Positions 53,661-64,000 of a DNA stretch of 64,000 nucleotides are shown piece after piece. Location: the NCBI GenBank assembly GCA_029224185.1, contig CM055196.1:7901589-7965588 (forward strand), read 5' to 3'. The position numbers and the translations under genes were made by a program. Source of the stretch: Karalla daura. Its lineage: Eukaryota; Chordata; Actinopteri; Chaetodontiformes; Leiognathidae. Below the pieces are notes generated by a model. The model ran no database searches. It was given only the letters and a program-made list of their open reading frames with translations, and was not told where the DNA came from. Every line of letters starts with the position of its first letter. Position 1 is the stretch's first letter.

Positions 53661-54805
53661 ACACACAGTCACATAGAGCCTTGCGGGGGTGTCGAGTAAC
53701 ACACTCCTGTCAAGTAAACTGTGACTCGTAGGTGGCATCCAGCGCCCGTCCTGGATGTTTGACAGAGCTCTAACGAGCTGCCGAGGGAACCGAGCCAACA
53801 CCAAACAGTTGTTTTCACAAAAGTGAAATAATGTGACGGTGTGGTGTGTCATCCTGTCGGCAATTTAGAGCCTTGACCAAACTGAACTGTTTCACAACTG
53901 TGACCATTTGACAAGTTTAACCACGTGCTAGAGATGGATTTAAGCACCTTGTACATCTGTAGGAGGTACCAGGAGCAGCAGTGGTGTCATGTCTGCATGC
54001 ACCTGCATGATAACTGCACCCACCTCACAACTCATTGGACAATTATGATCTGGACAAATGAGAATCTCCATAGACACCTGCATCACCTCTTCAAGGATCT
54101 CAGGGGTCGAGGAACAGAACCTTGTACAGACTATACTTTTTTTTTCAATATGCTCTGATGGTCATTGTTGATCTTGATCCTGATAAAACCATTATTTTCA
54201 ACCTGCAAACACTGCAGAATTGCAGCAAGCAATGTAGACCTTTCAAGCAACTTTAGTCACATATTAAGTTGAATACAACTCCAAAGCGAGCTTTATAGGC
54301 TACTCACTCACAAACATGTACAGTCATAGTGTCATTGTGACCAGAATAACCTGCGGTCTTGTCATCATTCTTGCCTCTGCAGTATGAGGCCATCATTGAT
54401 CACGATCCAAATGCTCTTTGATGATTAGAGTTCTCATTGTGCTGTTTGATGCAGACAGTAATTGATAGGAGCTGACATGATGTGGATTGTGTGAGATGTA
54501 ATGGAATGAAACTTTTCAGAGAGAAAATGCCGGTCATCTGTCTTGGATCTCCTCTCTCTTTCTCTCTGTGACAGCCATCAGCTCCTCTTTCTCTCACTCT
54601 TTTTTCTGGTCTTTTGTTAGGTAAATGAGGAGAGGTTGACCCCATTCTCATTTTGCAGCCACCCGCTGGCCGATGGAAGACAGAGAGAAATGACGGGCTG
54701 AATGAATGAATGAAACAGAGGGGGAGAGCCAATGAATAGGGGTTTTTGTATTCAACAATGCTTTACCTTTGAATTTGCAGTGTACAAAAATTTGGGTGTA
54801 CCTTT

Positions 54806-54836
<31 letters not shown>

Positions 54837-55079
54837 GCAGGCACAAATACGGGAAAGTGGCGCATGGACAAGTCATATGCAAGTCTTGAGTTTTAACCCT
54901 CAAGCCTCAAGCAAATCAATGAAAAGAGATTCAAACTGGCCAGGAAAATCGTGCGACTGTATTAATCTGTCCCAGTTTTCTGTTTCCCATTCAGCTTTTT
55001 AACAGTGACAACAAGCTGAGCTTTATCATCAACAGATATGAAAGTGATGCAGTGATTGCAGCTCCCCTTGACACAACAC

Positions 55080-55372
55080 ACCTGCTAAAACCTGTGCCCC
55101 CCCAGATGCTCTGCTGGTTCCAGGACCTTTAGCACGCTGTCCTCATTACAGACCAAACCGGTCGAGGCAGATGGTCGCTCTCTCTGACCCTGGGTCTACC
55201 CTAGATTTCTGACTGTTAACGGTAGTTTTTCCTTGCCTCTGTTGCTCATATGTGGGACTCTGGGCTCTGTTTGTTTGTTTATGTTATTTCTGTTTTGTGG
55301 TGTAGTGAGATAACATTGATGTGAATTGGTAGCAGTTGAATTGAATTAAAAAAGTGTTGAATTGAATAGGAA
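55080..55372 (+). mobile_element. LINE 3' end fragment
   Basis: CTCTCTCTGACCCTGGGTCT, GTAGTTTTTCCTTGCCTCTG and a (TTGAAT)-type tail (GTTGAATTGAATT repeated at 55335 and 55357) are features of fish L2/Rex-like LINE 3' ends. No coding part is attached. Confidence 0.55.
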
Positions 55373-56082
55373 AAAAAAGGTTAGGGTTACATAGACAGAT
55401 AATGATTTAAAAAGATAAAAAACAGGTTACATTCAGGGAATACAAACTGCCATTAGTACGACTACTACAACATACATTACATCAGGTTCATGCTGTAACA
55501 CTTCAGCTTTGAGTAAAGATACTAGCCTGATAGTGTCAAAATAGGAAATTTTGGTTATCAGCCAAACCAAAAATATAATTACATTTACTCACAAGACAGA
55601 ACCATTTATTTAATCATTATCTTTCTGACAAATTCTGTTGCTCAGAATAATGTGTGTATGAGGGCAGAAAGGTGAGCATGAGAAAGTGTGAAACTGTGGA
55701 TTTGCTCCTTTCAAATTAAATAAAGTACCCCAGTGCTGCATTTGGGGTCCACAAAACACATCCTTGACATTTATGTACCTCGCTTTCTCATAATGAAAGT
55801 CAATTATAAAGTTGGATGATGATAATGTCCCTGATTTTTGAGCTGGCAGTCTTCATGATAATCTGTCACTGACTGGTTGGTCTGCCAGGATTGGTCTCCA
55901 GCTACAGAGAAGTCGAACTAAACCTCAGTCCACTCATTAGACTGAAAATTGAATTCAAACAAAATATTTGCACTTGAAGGTTTCATTTTCTGACCAAATA
56001 ATCCCAAATTGACCATACAATACATACATATCTTTTTCTGCCTTTGACATATATTACATTTATTTTTTATTTTATTGAATTA

Positions 56083-56292
56083 TTATTCTGAGAGTACGAG
56101 ATGAACCAGATAATGGTGGAGCCAAGGAGTTGAAGGTGCACGAGGAGAGTGGTGGATGGTGTTGAAGGCAGCACTGAGGCTGATCAGGATGAGGAGAGTG
56201 AGGAGCCCTGAGTCAGTAGAGGAGGATGCCACTGGTGGGAAGGGCTTTTTAAGTGCTTGGTTTGAAACTGAAGCTGGACTGTGATGGTTCAC
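56083..56292 (-). pseudogene. LINE reverse-transcriptase fragment (decayed)
   Basis: The minus-strand frame reads DSGLLTLLILISLSAAFNTI then HHSPRAP. It resembles the RT motif-A region LLDLSAAFDTVDH of L2/Rex-type fish LINEs, with both catalytic-motif aspartates replaced (Ser, Asn). It is short and inactive; a reading-frame remnant only. Confidence 0.6.
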
Positions 56293-56304
56293 ATAGGCTG
56301 AGGT

Positions 56305-56385
56305 TGGGGCTACACTAACTCAGTGGTTAGTTTCGCTGCCTCAAGCCTCTGCATGGAAAATCTGAAGTCTTAACACATGAAACGT
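56305..56385 (-). mobile_element. Possible SINE-like repeat end, opposite orientation
   Basis: CTCAGTGGTTAGTTTCGCTG followed by CCTCAAGCCTC reads like the reverse complement of the repeat end seen at 27.1 kb. It is short and diverged. Confidence 0.35.
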
Positions 56386-57001
56386 GCATGAACCTGTATC
56401 ACACACACAACCATCGTACCACACAGTATACACTCTTTCTTTGAATCTCTATTGCCAAATGATGCTATCCCATAAGCAAAAGTCCATAGAAATTTACACT
56501 GGATAAACTACAGTAGCTTAGCATTGGCATGCATGTTTTTCTAGCTTAACGGCTAGCCCTAAAGGTATGCTAGCCTCTCGGCATGTGCCCCTATCTCTCC
56601 CTGTAATAATAACTCATCTCACAAAACTCACTGCTAAGCAGCATGCATCGGCAAATCATCCAGTGGACATCTGAATAGTGTTTCCAACAACAGTGACATT
56701 GTGAGGAAGGATGTAAATGCATGTGTAGTTCCCATTGTGACTCATGAAAACTGAGTTTATTTAGCTTTCTGCTGTTAGCTACCAAATACATCAAGTGCAA
56801 AGGTCGCACATGGAATTAATGCAAATGGGGCCTAAAACAAAGCAGGAGATAGACTGGTGCACTGGATGCCATCTACAGTGAAGTGGATGCTGTTCCAGTC
56901 CTGTTTACCTGTTGACCAGTCTGTCTGTGTTCCAACCCTCACCTGTGATCAGTGGACTGATATTAGTCCTCTCTGCAGGGTGGCTGGGGTCAGCTTTAAA
57001 C

Positions 57002-57055
57002 ATAGGGGGAGGAGCTCAGACATCAGACACACAGATAGGGGGAGGAGCTCAGACA
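57002..57055 (+). repeat. Direct repeat, 21-bp unit, period 33 bp
   Basis: TAGGGGGAGGAGCTCAGACA occurs at 57003-57022 and again at 57036-57055, each preceded by A. Confidence 0.9.
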
Positions 57056-57833
57056 ACAGGACACGTTTCTAGGGAGCTGTCAGGGGCATGTCGATGAGGG
57101 TCCACCCTGAGGTCAAACTCCAGAAATTATACCTCTCAGCTGGCTTGAGAGCAGAGGGTTCTCTGTTCAGTTGGAAAGGTATGGAGGTATAGCGACTCGG
57201 CTCCACTTTATTAACATGAAAGGTGAGGTGTGGTTCAGGTGCATGAGGGATGGCTTAATACTGCTTAATACTACTAGAGAATGTAACAACGGCTATAGTT
57301 GAAATATCTTTATTATGGAAACCCTCCCAGATCAATGGAAAGGACAATACTTTACACTTTGAAATTAGAGACAAATTTACAACCCAGACACAATCTGATA
57401 TGTTTGCGTAAGTGTTTGTTCTGCTTTCAGTCTCTCAATAATAGTTTAACTGTTGAATTTGTGGACATTGGAGCTTTGGAATTAACTGATACCCCCCCAC
57501 CCCGTATCCCCACCCCCAGAAACAGACAATTTTCCTGTTCATAATCAGAATTCATGCCAGTTAGCAGAAAACATCCAGGTCAAGGTTTTTACAATACCAA
57601 ACACATTTCACCAGAATCCACATTCTGAAACGCTATACACATTCCAGGTCAGGGCTTTCTGCTTGTGAGATAAAGTCACAGCAGAGTTCGTTTCAAGTTT
57701 CTTTAAATTCTTCCCTTTATGTTTCATTCCACATCTTTGTTTTTGCTACAAATACACAAACATGATATAAATTAGGAACCGAACGTGGAGGTAATATGTC
57801 TTCCCACTGAATGTCCAAATGGACACAGAGCAG

Positions 57834-58294
57834 TTTATTCCTGTCTGGAGTTTGTTGTTGCCAGAGGACGGTCCTGAGCTTCCTGAGTGCAGCTCGGGCT
57901 CCACGGTTGCATTCTGGGCCGGCGCCATAGAGTCCTCAGCAGCCAGTCTCTGAGCGGTCACTGATGGAGAAGATGTGGAGAGAGCGCCCCCCAAGACCTT
58001 TGACCCAGTGGAAGCTGGGAACTTTTACTGGCTTACAGTCACATTTAAGTTCTTCATTTGGGAGGGTACTCAAACTCCTTCTGTCCTGCATGACTCCAGA
58101 ATTTGGTTTGAGCATTTTCTCACAATCACCGAAGAGAGCAACGTCCTAATATTCATTTGCTGCATTTCAGTCTGTTCCAGTCAGTAGTGCCAGGTCGGGC
58201 TTCGATGTCCCATACAGTCCTGTTGCAGCAGTCACTGCTGATGGCCACTGCAGGCAGGGACAGAGTTAACAGTACTGGATAGTGAGAGACATCA
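57834..58294 (-). other. pax6: Probable pax6 3' untranslated region
   Basis: This non-coding sequence follows the pax6 stop codon. An AATAAA hexamer on the minus strand at 57834-57839, about 455 bp after the stop, could be the polyadenylation signal. Longer isoforms using later TTTATT complements near 57310 are equally possible. The 3' end cannot be fixed without transcripts. Confidence 0.35.
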
Positions 58295-58380
58295 TCACTG
58301 TAGGCGGGGCCAGTACTGTGACATGTCAGCTTCACTTCCTGGAACTTGGACAGGAACTGAGACTCCAGGTGAAATCAGAC
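58295..58380 (-). CDS. pax6: pax6 terminal coding exon (C-terminus and stop)
   Basis: The acceptor TTGCCAG precedes GTCTGATTTC. The 86-bp coding part encodes LISPGVSVPVQVPGSEADMS and QYWPRLQ followed by TGA at 58295-58297. This is the near-invariant Pax6 C-terminus, so the gene is not truncated at this end. Confidence 0.97.
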
Positions 58381-61300
58381 CTGGCAAAAAGAGGACATTT
58401 TGGGGATTGTCATCGCAGCGCAGTTACAGGACAAACAGGAATGTACTGGTACAGTACTGGTTACCGATATACTGGACTAAGCCTTTTTTAAAATATTACT
58501 TTGGAGTCAATGCAGGAGTTAACCTACCTGTTGATGAGGAGGTGGAGGATGGCATCGACTGACTGTTGATGTGTGGCTGCATGTGTGGGGGGGTGTATGT
58601 CTCATAACTTCTTCCATTTACAGTGGGGCTGCTGGGTAGCATGCAGGAATACGAGGTCTGACTAGAAGCCTGTAAAACATACAATGATACATCATTAACA
58701 ATGACATCAACAATGACAATGGTTATATGGGTTATAACTATAGATTATAGCACAATAGTTATCGTAGGTGCTCACTTACTTGCATAGGCAGACTGGCAGC
58801 CATACTGAAGCTGGGCATGGCCGGTAGGCTGTAGCTGTTGGACAGGACTGGATCCGACCTTCCCAACATCGATCCCGATGAGAAGGAAACTAGGCAGACA
58901 GGGATTGAAAAACCAAGATGGGTGAGAAGATTTGACTCAGGCAACATTAAATACAAGAGAGAGAACAGAATCAATCCGGAAGGAAGATTTGCATCCTTTC
59001 TTACTCGTCATACTATATGAAGTATGATACATTCTGTCTGGGAGTGACAATGCACAGAGCTGATGTCACATTTTTTTGTCTGTTACGATGTCTCCCCATA
59101 CTCGCACTTGTTGCACTAACTGAACATTTCCTCATCACTACCTGGTGTAGCCGGCTGTGGTAAAGGCTGGTAAACACTGGCGCTGAAGCTGCTGCTGATG
59201 GGAATGTGGTTGGAGGAGCTGGAGACCTGACGGCGTTGATTCCTCAGCTTCTCCTCTCTTCTCCACTTTGCTCGTCTGTTGGAGAACCAAACCTGTGTGT
59301 GCAGGGACATAAAAGACACAAAAAACAGTGATTTCTATGAAGAGACAAAAGGTGAGAATACACATTTTACTGTTATCATCTTTACAATTTATTATGTACC
59401 AGTGCCATATTTGTCCTGTGCAAATACACTACAATTTCATGTTGAATTTTGTTCCAAAGCCAAACTGAAACTGTTCGGTACAAAATCAATATTACTCCAA
59501 GAATGGATCAGAAAGAAAGACGTTTGGACGTATAGAAGCAGGCTGACCATCAGTATCACTTATATATATTAATGATTTTGAGCAGCAATGGAGATTACCT
59601 GTATTCTTGCTTCTGGAAGGTCTATTTTGTTGGCGAGACGTTCTCGGGCGAACACATCGGGATAGTGAGTCCTTTCAAATTCTGCAAAGAAAACACATAA
59701 TGTCATTACATGATAGCATTAATTACACATTGTTAAATCTTTCATTGTGACTTCAAAGTTCAAATGTGTATTTGACTGTCATCGATTGGTTAATTGTGCG
59801 TAACCTCACATACTGAAAGGAAAGGTGTGTAAACTGCTAGACCTAATGAAAGTAAAGATCACAGCCTAAAATTTCAGTTCTGTCTTCTCTTATCTTTTTG
59901 TTTTATAACAATAAAAGCTAATTCCCACCTGCAGTTCTTAAAATAACATTTGTTACTGTCAAAGATTTTTTTAGATAAGGTCTAAAGAACCTTCGACTGT
60001 CAGTGAATCCAGTGCAGTTCAGCCGGACCAATCAGCATGTGTACATGATGACACGATGACGAGCATGTTCTCCACTTAATGGAGTCGTCGAGAGCACAAA
60101 TTACACGGTAGCAGACTGAGCATGAAGACAGTGACACACGACCACATGTACTGTACGACAAAAAACAGCAGCGCATTATAACATCACACTAGAAGACGGC
60201 GAACAAGTTTGTCTCATCACTGACACATCGACATGGATCATTCTTGAGTGGATTAATTACAGACCAACTGGATTCAGTCTGATTTTAGCGTGGAGAAACA
60301 TTATGTCTGTCATGCAGTGATGCAACGGTATTGGTTAACGTCAAAATATCGCGATAATGAAAGTGCCTCGCTATTGCCGTGAAGTGCTTCTGTATTACCC
60401 ATGGGTGTATTATAAGACCTGGATAGGGCGCCACCCCTCTGCCGGGATCTGATTTTACCCTGTGGTCAACCCTGGCATTGCAGCAGAAATCCCATTGGGC
60501 CCAAAAAGCATTTTCCCCATAGACGTAAAAGCATAGCAAACATAGCTAATGACTAATCTTTGATTTGCATATATAATAAAAAAAAACAAGTCAAAGGACA
60601 GAAAAGTTTCACAACACAGCGTCACAGCAGCCTACATGCACTCTCCAAGTGCATGCATGTCATCTTGCGGCGCTTTGTCCCCATGTCACTCCCGAATGTG
60701 GATTGGTTCATAATCCCGTGTTGCCTGATGAGAGTGACTCTATAGGATCCATAAAGCGGAAGAGAGTAGTATGCGCCAGGGGAGCAGCGTCCATAGGAAT
60801 GAATGGGCCGCCATGTTTAGTGCCGTATCCAGTTCTTACAATACATCCATGGTATTAACGCGGATATGTAATGTATGTATATGTATGAAAAAATGAAAGC
60901 TGCCTGCCTGCAGGTTTCTACTTGAAATTATTGAGTATCGGCCTGTAATTGAGATATCATGAGATGTTGATACTGTTACATCCCTACTGTCATGGAAACA
61001 TGTAAAATCTCTTGACTCACAAAGACATCACTGAACTCATCTCACCTACATACATGGAAGCTGTATATGTGTATGTGTGATGTTACGATGATCAAGCAGT
61101 CACCTTTCTCCAGAGCCTCGATCTGGTCCTGGGTGAAGGATGTTCTGTTTCTCTGCAGTTTCCTCTTCAGCTGAAGCCTCATCTGAGTCTCATCGGAGTC
61201 TTCACCATTGGAACTCACTGATATTGTGTTCTCGCCTCCCTCCGCCTGTGGACACTCTGCAGCGGGGCAGGATGGAGAAAACAGAGAATTAAGGAGGGAA

Positions 61301-64000
61301 AATGAAAATGTGGATGTGAGTGAAAGTCATAAGTTGGTCAAGATGTGGACTATGTACCCCAGTGATGTCATGAGATAAAAAAAACTTTCAACAACTTTCA
61401 AACAATCTATCATGGCAACACTTATAGCAAAAAAATATGAGTAATTGAAGTAAATTCCAAAAGGAGATCTGAAACAGATTTGACAAAGGCACAAATCTGA
61501 TGTTGTGCTCGACTGGTTTCTTTTATTTCTCCTTGACTTGCAGTATTGATATTTGACTCATCTCATTTTTTCTTTCCCTATCATTACAGTATTTTTGTCA
61601 ACTCCAAACAAATACTGCTAATGATGTCCTGCTTGTGACAAAATGCCAACTTATTCACTTAGAAATTGATGAGCCAGGTGGTAAAAGAGAAATACGGAAA
61701 CTTTAAAAGGCTACATTAAAGATTTTGAGATACAAAGTTAGCCTCTGGAGCGCAGTTTTGATCAATGTAGTGTAAAATGTTCTATTTACGTACCACTGAA
61801 CTGATCATGTGTCACACTAGCAGGTCTTCTCTACCCCAAGTGGGCACTGAGACGAGCTATTCATACCTGGCATGTACAGTGTTTCACTAAAACCAAAGCC
61901 TTGATTGAAGTACACAATGCACAATGTAGTATCCAGATCCACAAAATCAAACCATGCATGCAAATCTACATGAGTGACGGCGCAGGGCACTTTAGAGCAG
62001 ATATCTCCGATATGTATCTCTGAGCAGACGGAAGCTGGACTGGGGCTCCCAGTGGAACCCGTGTTATTTGTGGTGCTAGCCTAATTATTCATTATCCCCA
62101 GCAGAAAAGAGACTGCAAAACAGAACGAAGCCATTGCTCAGTGTCACAATCAGTGAGGCAGAAAGAGATACAAATGAGAGCAGACGCCCCCTCTCCCCTC
62201 CCAACGCGCACACACACACACACACAGGCACAAACATGCTGCAGACTGATGAGGAGGCAGCAGCCGGCGTGGTATAGCATGACTTCGTCTCAGTGCTGTA
62301 ATCCCAGGGTGCTGGAGGAGGAGCAGCAGCATATGAGTCTTCTCCATACAGCAAATGGGGCCCCTCAGTCACACACGTAGAGGAAAAGGGGGGAAAGCCT
62401 GTGTTGACTCCATACAATGTGCCCTTTGTTCCGTGGATTTTGAGCACATCTTGCGAGTGGCAATTTACTCAATTAACTGCGGCGGCCTCGTTTTAAAAAA
62501 ACAAAACAAAGCAAAAAAAGAAAACAGCAGTTTGATGCAACGACATCGAGAGGCGCTAGGAGGAAATCTGTCTCGAGTGTGACATCAAGTCGAGGACATT
62601 CTTGGTATTTGAAGAAATGCGCAAAATTTGAGTAAGACAATATGTAACACATTTTGTTTCCAGATTACGTCTCACTGTTTGCATATTTCGGGGATGGCCC
62701 TTGTTTGGGATAAATGAGGTTTGAGTGGAGAAAATGAGGAGTCTGTGAAAATGCGTATTTCATTAACACCTACACCTACCGCACAAGTTTATGTAGAGCA
62801 GGAATAAACAGAAAATGTAAAAATCTCCAGATCAAAGTCACTTCTGGCCTTTAGGAAACCTCAGACCACATGTATAAAAACCATCCAAATGTCTCTGATT
62901 GCACCCGTGTGAACTATGCCTGGGGACCGGAGCAGTGAGGTGGGACCAGAAGTGTTGCAGGTGTAGCGTCTTACCTGTGGCGGTCAGTGCAGTCCCTGTG
63001 TACCAGCCCGAGCGTCCTCCCCAGGTACTCTGTCCGTTGAGCATCTTGAGTTTGTCGAACATCCCCTCAGCTCCCACTGTGCCCATTTGCTGCTTGTCGC
63101 TGGCTAGGTTCCTGAGCACACGGTTGATGGACGAAACCTGGGGAGGCACACGGCGCAAAACACCGTGGTCAGTGCGCTGCAGGCCAGCGACTGGAGGCAT
63201 TGGTGGAGGAAGCAGGGAAGCAAACGTGGCCGAACAAACCGGTAAAGCAAAAAAAAACATGAAAGTCTCGCTGTCAAGCTTCAGACGGGCTCGCAATGTC
63301 TATTAAGGAAGCACGTCTCAGGTGCGTTACTTCCACACCAGTGGGTGATGATGACGGCTAGGCCTGTCAGGCCGCTGTCTCAGCCTGTTCATTTTTTTAC
63401 ATGTTATTCATTTTACATTTTACTTTTTTCCCAGTCAGCTCCACCGTGAGTTAACTGAATGGCTAAAGCACACGAAGTTACATGAGCGACGTGTCGTTAC
63501 ACTGGTCTGACATATTCTGCCTGGGTGGTTGCTGAGCAATCTGAACGTTCTCCAGCTATACTGGAATGAGAGAGAAATGACTTTCTGGCAGCAGAACTGC
63601 ATTTCTTCTTAAACAAGCGACTCCTTACGAAATTTTTTTGCGGGGCATAAAAGTTTATTAGCACACACTGATCTTCGATTTCTGATCCTCAGTTCAAATG
63701 AAACTCAGTATTAAAAGTTACAAGGAACAGATTGTTCCTTAAAACTAGCAGAAGCTCTGCTAGTAAGGCTGGGGAGCAGCAGGGTCTTACACTGGGTATA
63801 TTATCATTGGTGCAGACGCCCTCTGCCAGCAGTCGGTCTCTGATCTCCCAGGCGAATATGGACGGACACTCTCTCTTGTACTGGGCGATCTTTCCCACCA
63901 CTTCGGGAGTGGCCACCCTCGGTTTGCTGCCCCCTATGGCCCGGGGTCGGATCGAGCCGGTCTCGTAGTACCTGCCCAGGATCTTGCTCACACAGCCGTT
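58295..64000 (-). CDS. pax6: Paired-box/homeobox transcription factor Pax6, 3' eight coding exons (5' end outside window)
   Basis: Pax6 is a nuclear DNA-binding regulator of eye, forebrain, hindbrain and pancreas development. Eight minus-strand exons (63791-64000, 62975-63137, 61104-61256, 59599-59681, 59142-59292, 58780-58889, 58528-58669, 58295-58380) join in frame to 365 visible codons plus a TGA stop. They encode the second half of the paired domain (starting NGCVSKILGR), a linker, a complete paired-type homeodomain with Ser50 and Asn51 in WFSNRRAKW, and the proline/serine/threonine-rich activation domain ending in SQYWPRLQ. All introns are GT-AG. Exon sizes match human PAX6 exons 6-13 as I recall them, with small codon losses in exons 7, 8, 11 and 12. 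The linker is unusually divergent, which favours a teleost pax6b copy over pax6a; the a/b assignment is inference. Exons 1-5 lie beyond the right edge. Confidence 0.97.
58528..58669 (-). CDS. pax6: pax6 exon 12 equivalent (PST activation domain)
   Basis: The 142-bp exon (human 151 bp) encodes ASSQTSYSCMLPSSPTVNGR, then SYETYTPPHMQPHINSQ and a serine/threonine run. Donor GTAGGT and acceptor TTACAG are intact. Confidence 0.95.
58780..58889 (-). CDS. pax6: pax6 exon 11 equivalent (PST activation domain)
   Basis: The 110-bp exon (human 116 bp) encodes SFSSGSMLGRSDPVLSNSYS then LPAMPSFSMAASLPMQ. It ends in CAA before a consensus donor GTAAGT. The SGSMLGR and MPSFSM blocks are typical of Pax6; two codons are missing relative to human. 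Confidence 0.95.
59142..59292 (-). CDS. pax6: pax6 exon 10 equivalent (recognition helix and start of activation domain)
   Basis: The 151-bp exon is the same length as human. VWFSNRRAKWRREEKLRNQR contains the DNA-recognition helix with Ser50 and Asn51. It is followed by a serine-rich stretch and HIPISSSFSASVYQPLPQPA. Acceptor CACACAG and donor GTAGTG are intact. Confidence 0.98.
59599..59681 (-). CDS. pax6: pax6 exon 9 equivalent (homeodomain helices 1-2)
   Basis: The 83-bp exon is identical in length to human. It encodes EFERTHYPDVFARERLANKI and DLPEARIQ, flanked by TTTGCAG and GTAATC. The only change I see against human is Ala to Asn at homeodomain position 36 (codon AAC at 59629-59631). 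Confidence 0.98.
60392..60856. mobile_element. MITE-like non-autonomous DNA transposon in a pax6 intron
   Basis: The segment is bounded by imperfect inverted ends of about 36 bp. The left end (60392-60428) contains CCATGGGTGTATTATAAGAC. The reverse complement of the right end (60822-60856) contains CCATGGATGTATTGTAAGAA. Both continue with CTGGATA-GGC-like sequence. No transposase frame is present. It lies between the exons at 61104-61256 and 59599-59681. The family was not identified, and target-site duplications were not resolved. Confidence 0.6.
61104..61256 (-). CDS. pax6: pax6 exon 8 equivalent (linker and homeodomain N-terminus)
   Basis: The 153-bp exon has acceptor CTGCAG and donor GTGACT. 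It encodes ECPQAEGGENTISVSSNGED, then SDETQMRLQLKRKLQRNRTS and FTQDQIEALEK. The conserved NGEDSDETQMRLQLKRKLQRNRTSFT signature fixes the frame; the first ten codons diverge. Homeodomain position 11 is Asp where human has Glu. Confidence 0.97.
61257..62974 (-). other. pax6: pax6 intron 7 equivalent (longest intron seen here)
   Basis: This 1.7-kb intron separates the paired-domain and homeodomain parts of the gene. Known conserved intron-7 enhancers exist in vertebrate PAX6, so the AT-rich non-repetitive stretches at about 62080-62180 and 62400-62800 are candidate enhancers. A SOX-like CCTTTGTTCC occurs near 62420. A short (CA)n lies at about 62210-62226. No coding sequence was seen inside. Confidence 0.5.
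62975..63137 (-). CDS. pax6: pax6 exon 7 equivalent (end of paired domain and start of linker)
   Basis: The acceptor CCCCAG precedes GTTTCGTCC (Val-Ser-Ser) and the exon ends in ACA G before donor GTAAGA. It is 163 bp against 166 bp in human. VSSINRVLRNLAS closes the paired domain. The following linker (MFDKLKMLNGQSTWGGRSG, then WYTGTALTAT) keeps the KMLNGQ core but is otherwise strongly changed. Confidence 0.96.
63791..64000 (-). CDS. pax6: pax6 exon 6 equivalent (paired domain, partial at window edge)
   Basis: This exon encodes NGCVSKILGRYYETGSIRPR through to TNDNIPS, covering the end of the PAI part, the paired-domain linker and most of the RED subdomain. It ends in AGT followed by donor GTAAGA at 63790. 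The human exon is 216 bp and 210 bp are visible, so probably only six bases lie beyond the edge. Compared with human there are Ser-to-Gly (VVGK) and Ser-to-Ala (LLAE) changes. Confidence 0.97.

Larger units (their letters stand above)
53661..57833. other. Gene-free interval downstream of pax6 with decayed LINE pieces
   Basis: Contains the LINE 3' tail, the RT remnant, a SINE-like end and the 33-bp direct repeat listed separately. A small (GT)n lies at 54810-54836. No exons were recognised. Confidence 0.45.

Noticed and set aside
53308..53664. 118-codon minus-strand frame as a gene
   Set aside because: No domain or splice context; better treated as a possible conserved non-coding element.

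Overview
This window is vertebrate nuclear DNA, most likely from a ray-finned (teleost) fish. The evidence is two recognisable intron-bearing vertebrate genes, a very high density of long (CA)n, (GATA)n and (CTTT)n microsatellites, and dispersed repeats of a kind common in fish genomes. No prokaryotic genes, CRISPR arrays or operons are present. Almost all open reading frames outside the two genes are low-complexity repeat translations or chance frames.

Layout. From 1 to about 12.4 kb the DNA is GC- and CpG-richer, with no gene I can identify; it includes CpG-rich patches and a TATA-like box near 12.02 kb. From about 12.4 to 33.3 kb the DNA is mostly AT-rich and non-coding, with microsatellites, SINE-like fragments, some candidate conserved elements and two or three weak single-exon candidates. 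dnajc24 (DPH4, the J-domain partner in diphthamide synthesis) lies at 33.3-36.0 kb on the plus strand in four coding exons. From 36.0 to 58.3 kb there is about 22 kb without a recognisable gene, containing enhancer-like AT-rich blocks, simple repeats and decayed LINE pieces. From 58.3 kb to the right edge lies pax6 on the minus strand: eight coding exons, from the second half of the paired domain to the stop codon, all with intact splice sites and frame.

Context. In tetrapods the order is DCDC1 - DNAJC24 - IMMP1L - ELP4 - PAX6, with ELP4 introns carrying long-range PAX6 enhancers. Here dnajc24 and pax6 keep the expected order and relative orientation, but I find no immp1l or elp4 exons between them. 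Together with a divergent linker in the Pax6 protein, this suggests one of the two teleost pax6 co-orthologues (probably pax6b) whose bystander genes were lost after genome duplication. In that case the AT-rich blocks between the two genes would be the leftover pax6 regulatory landscape. That is inference and needs alignment.

I did not find a convincing new biological system. The most interesting observations are the apparent loss of immp1l and elp4, a long (TG)n tract right against the splice acceptor of the dnajc24 exon encoding HPD, an acidic expansion inside the Dnajc24 zinc domain, a perfect 20-bp hairpin at 39.2 kb, and several enhancer-like blocks.
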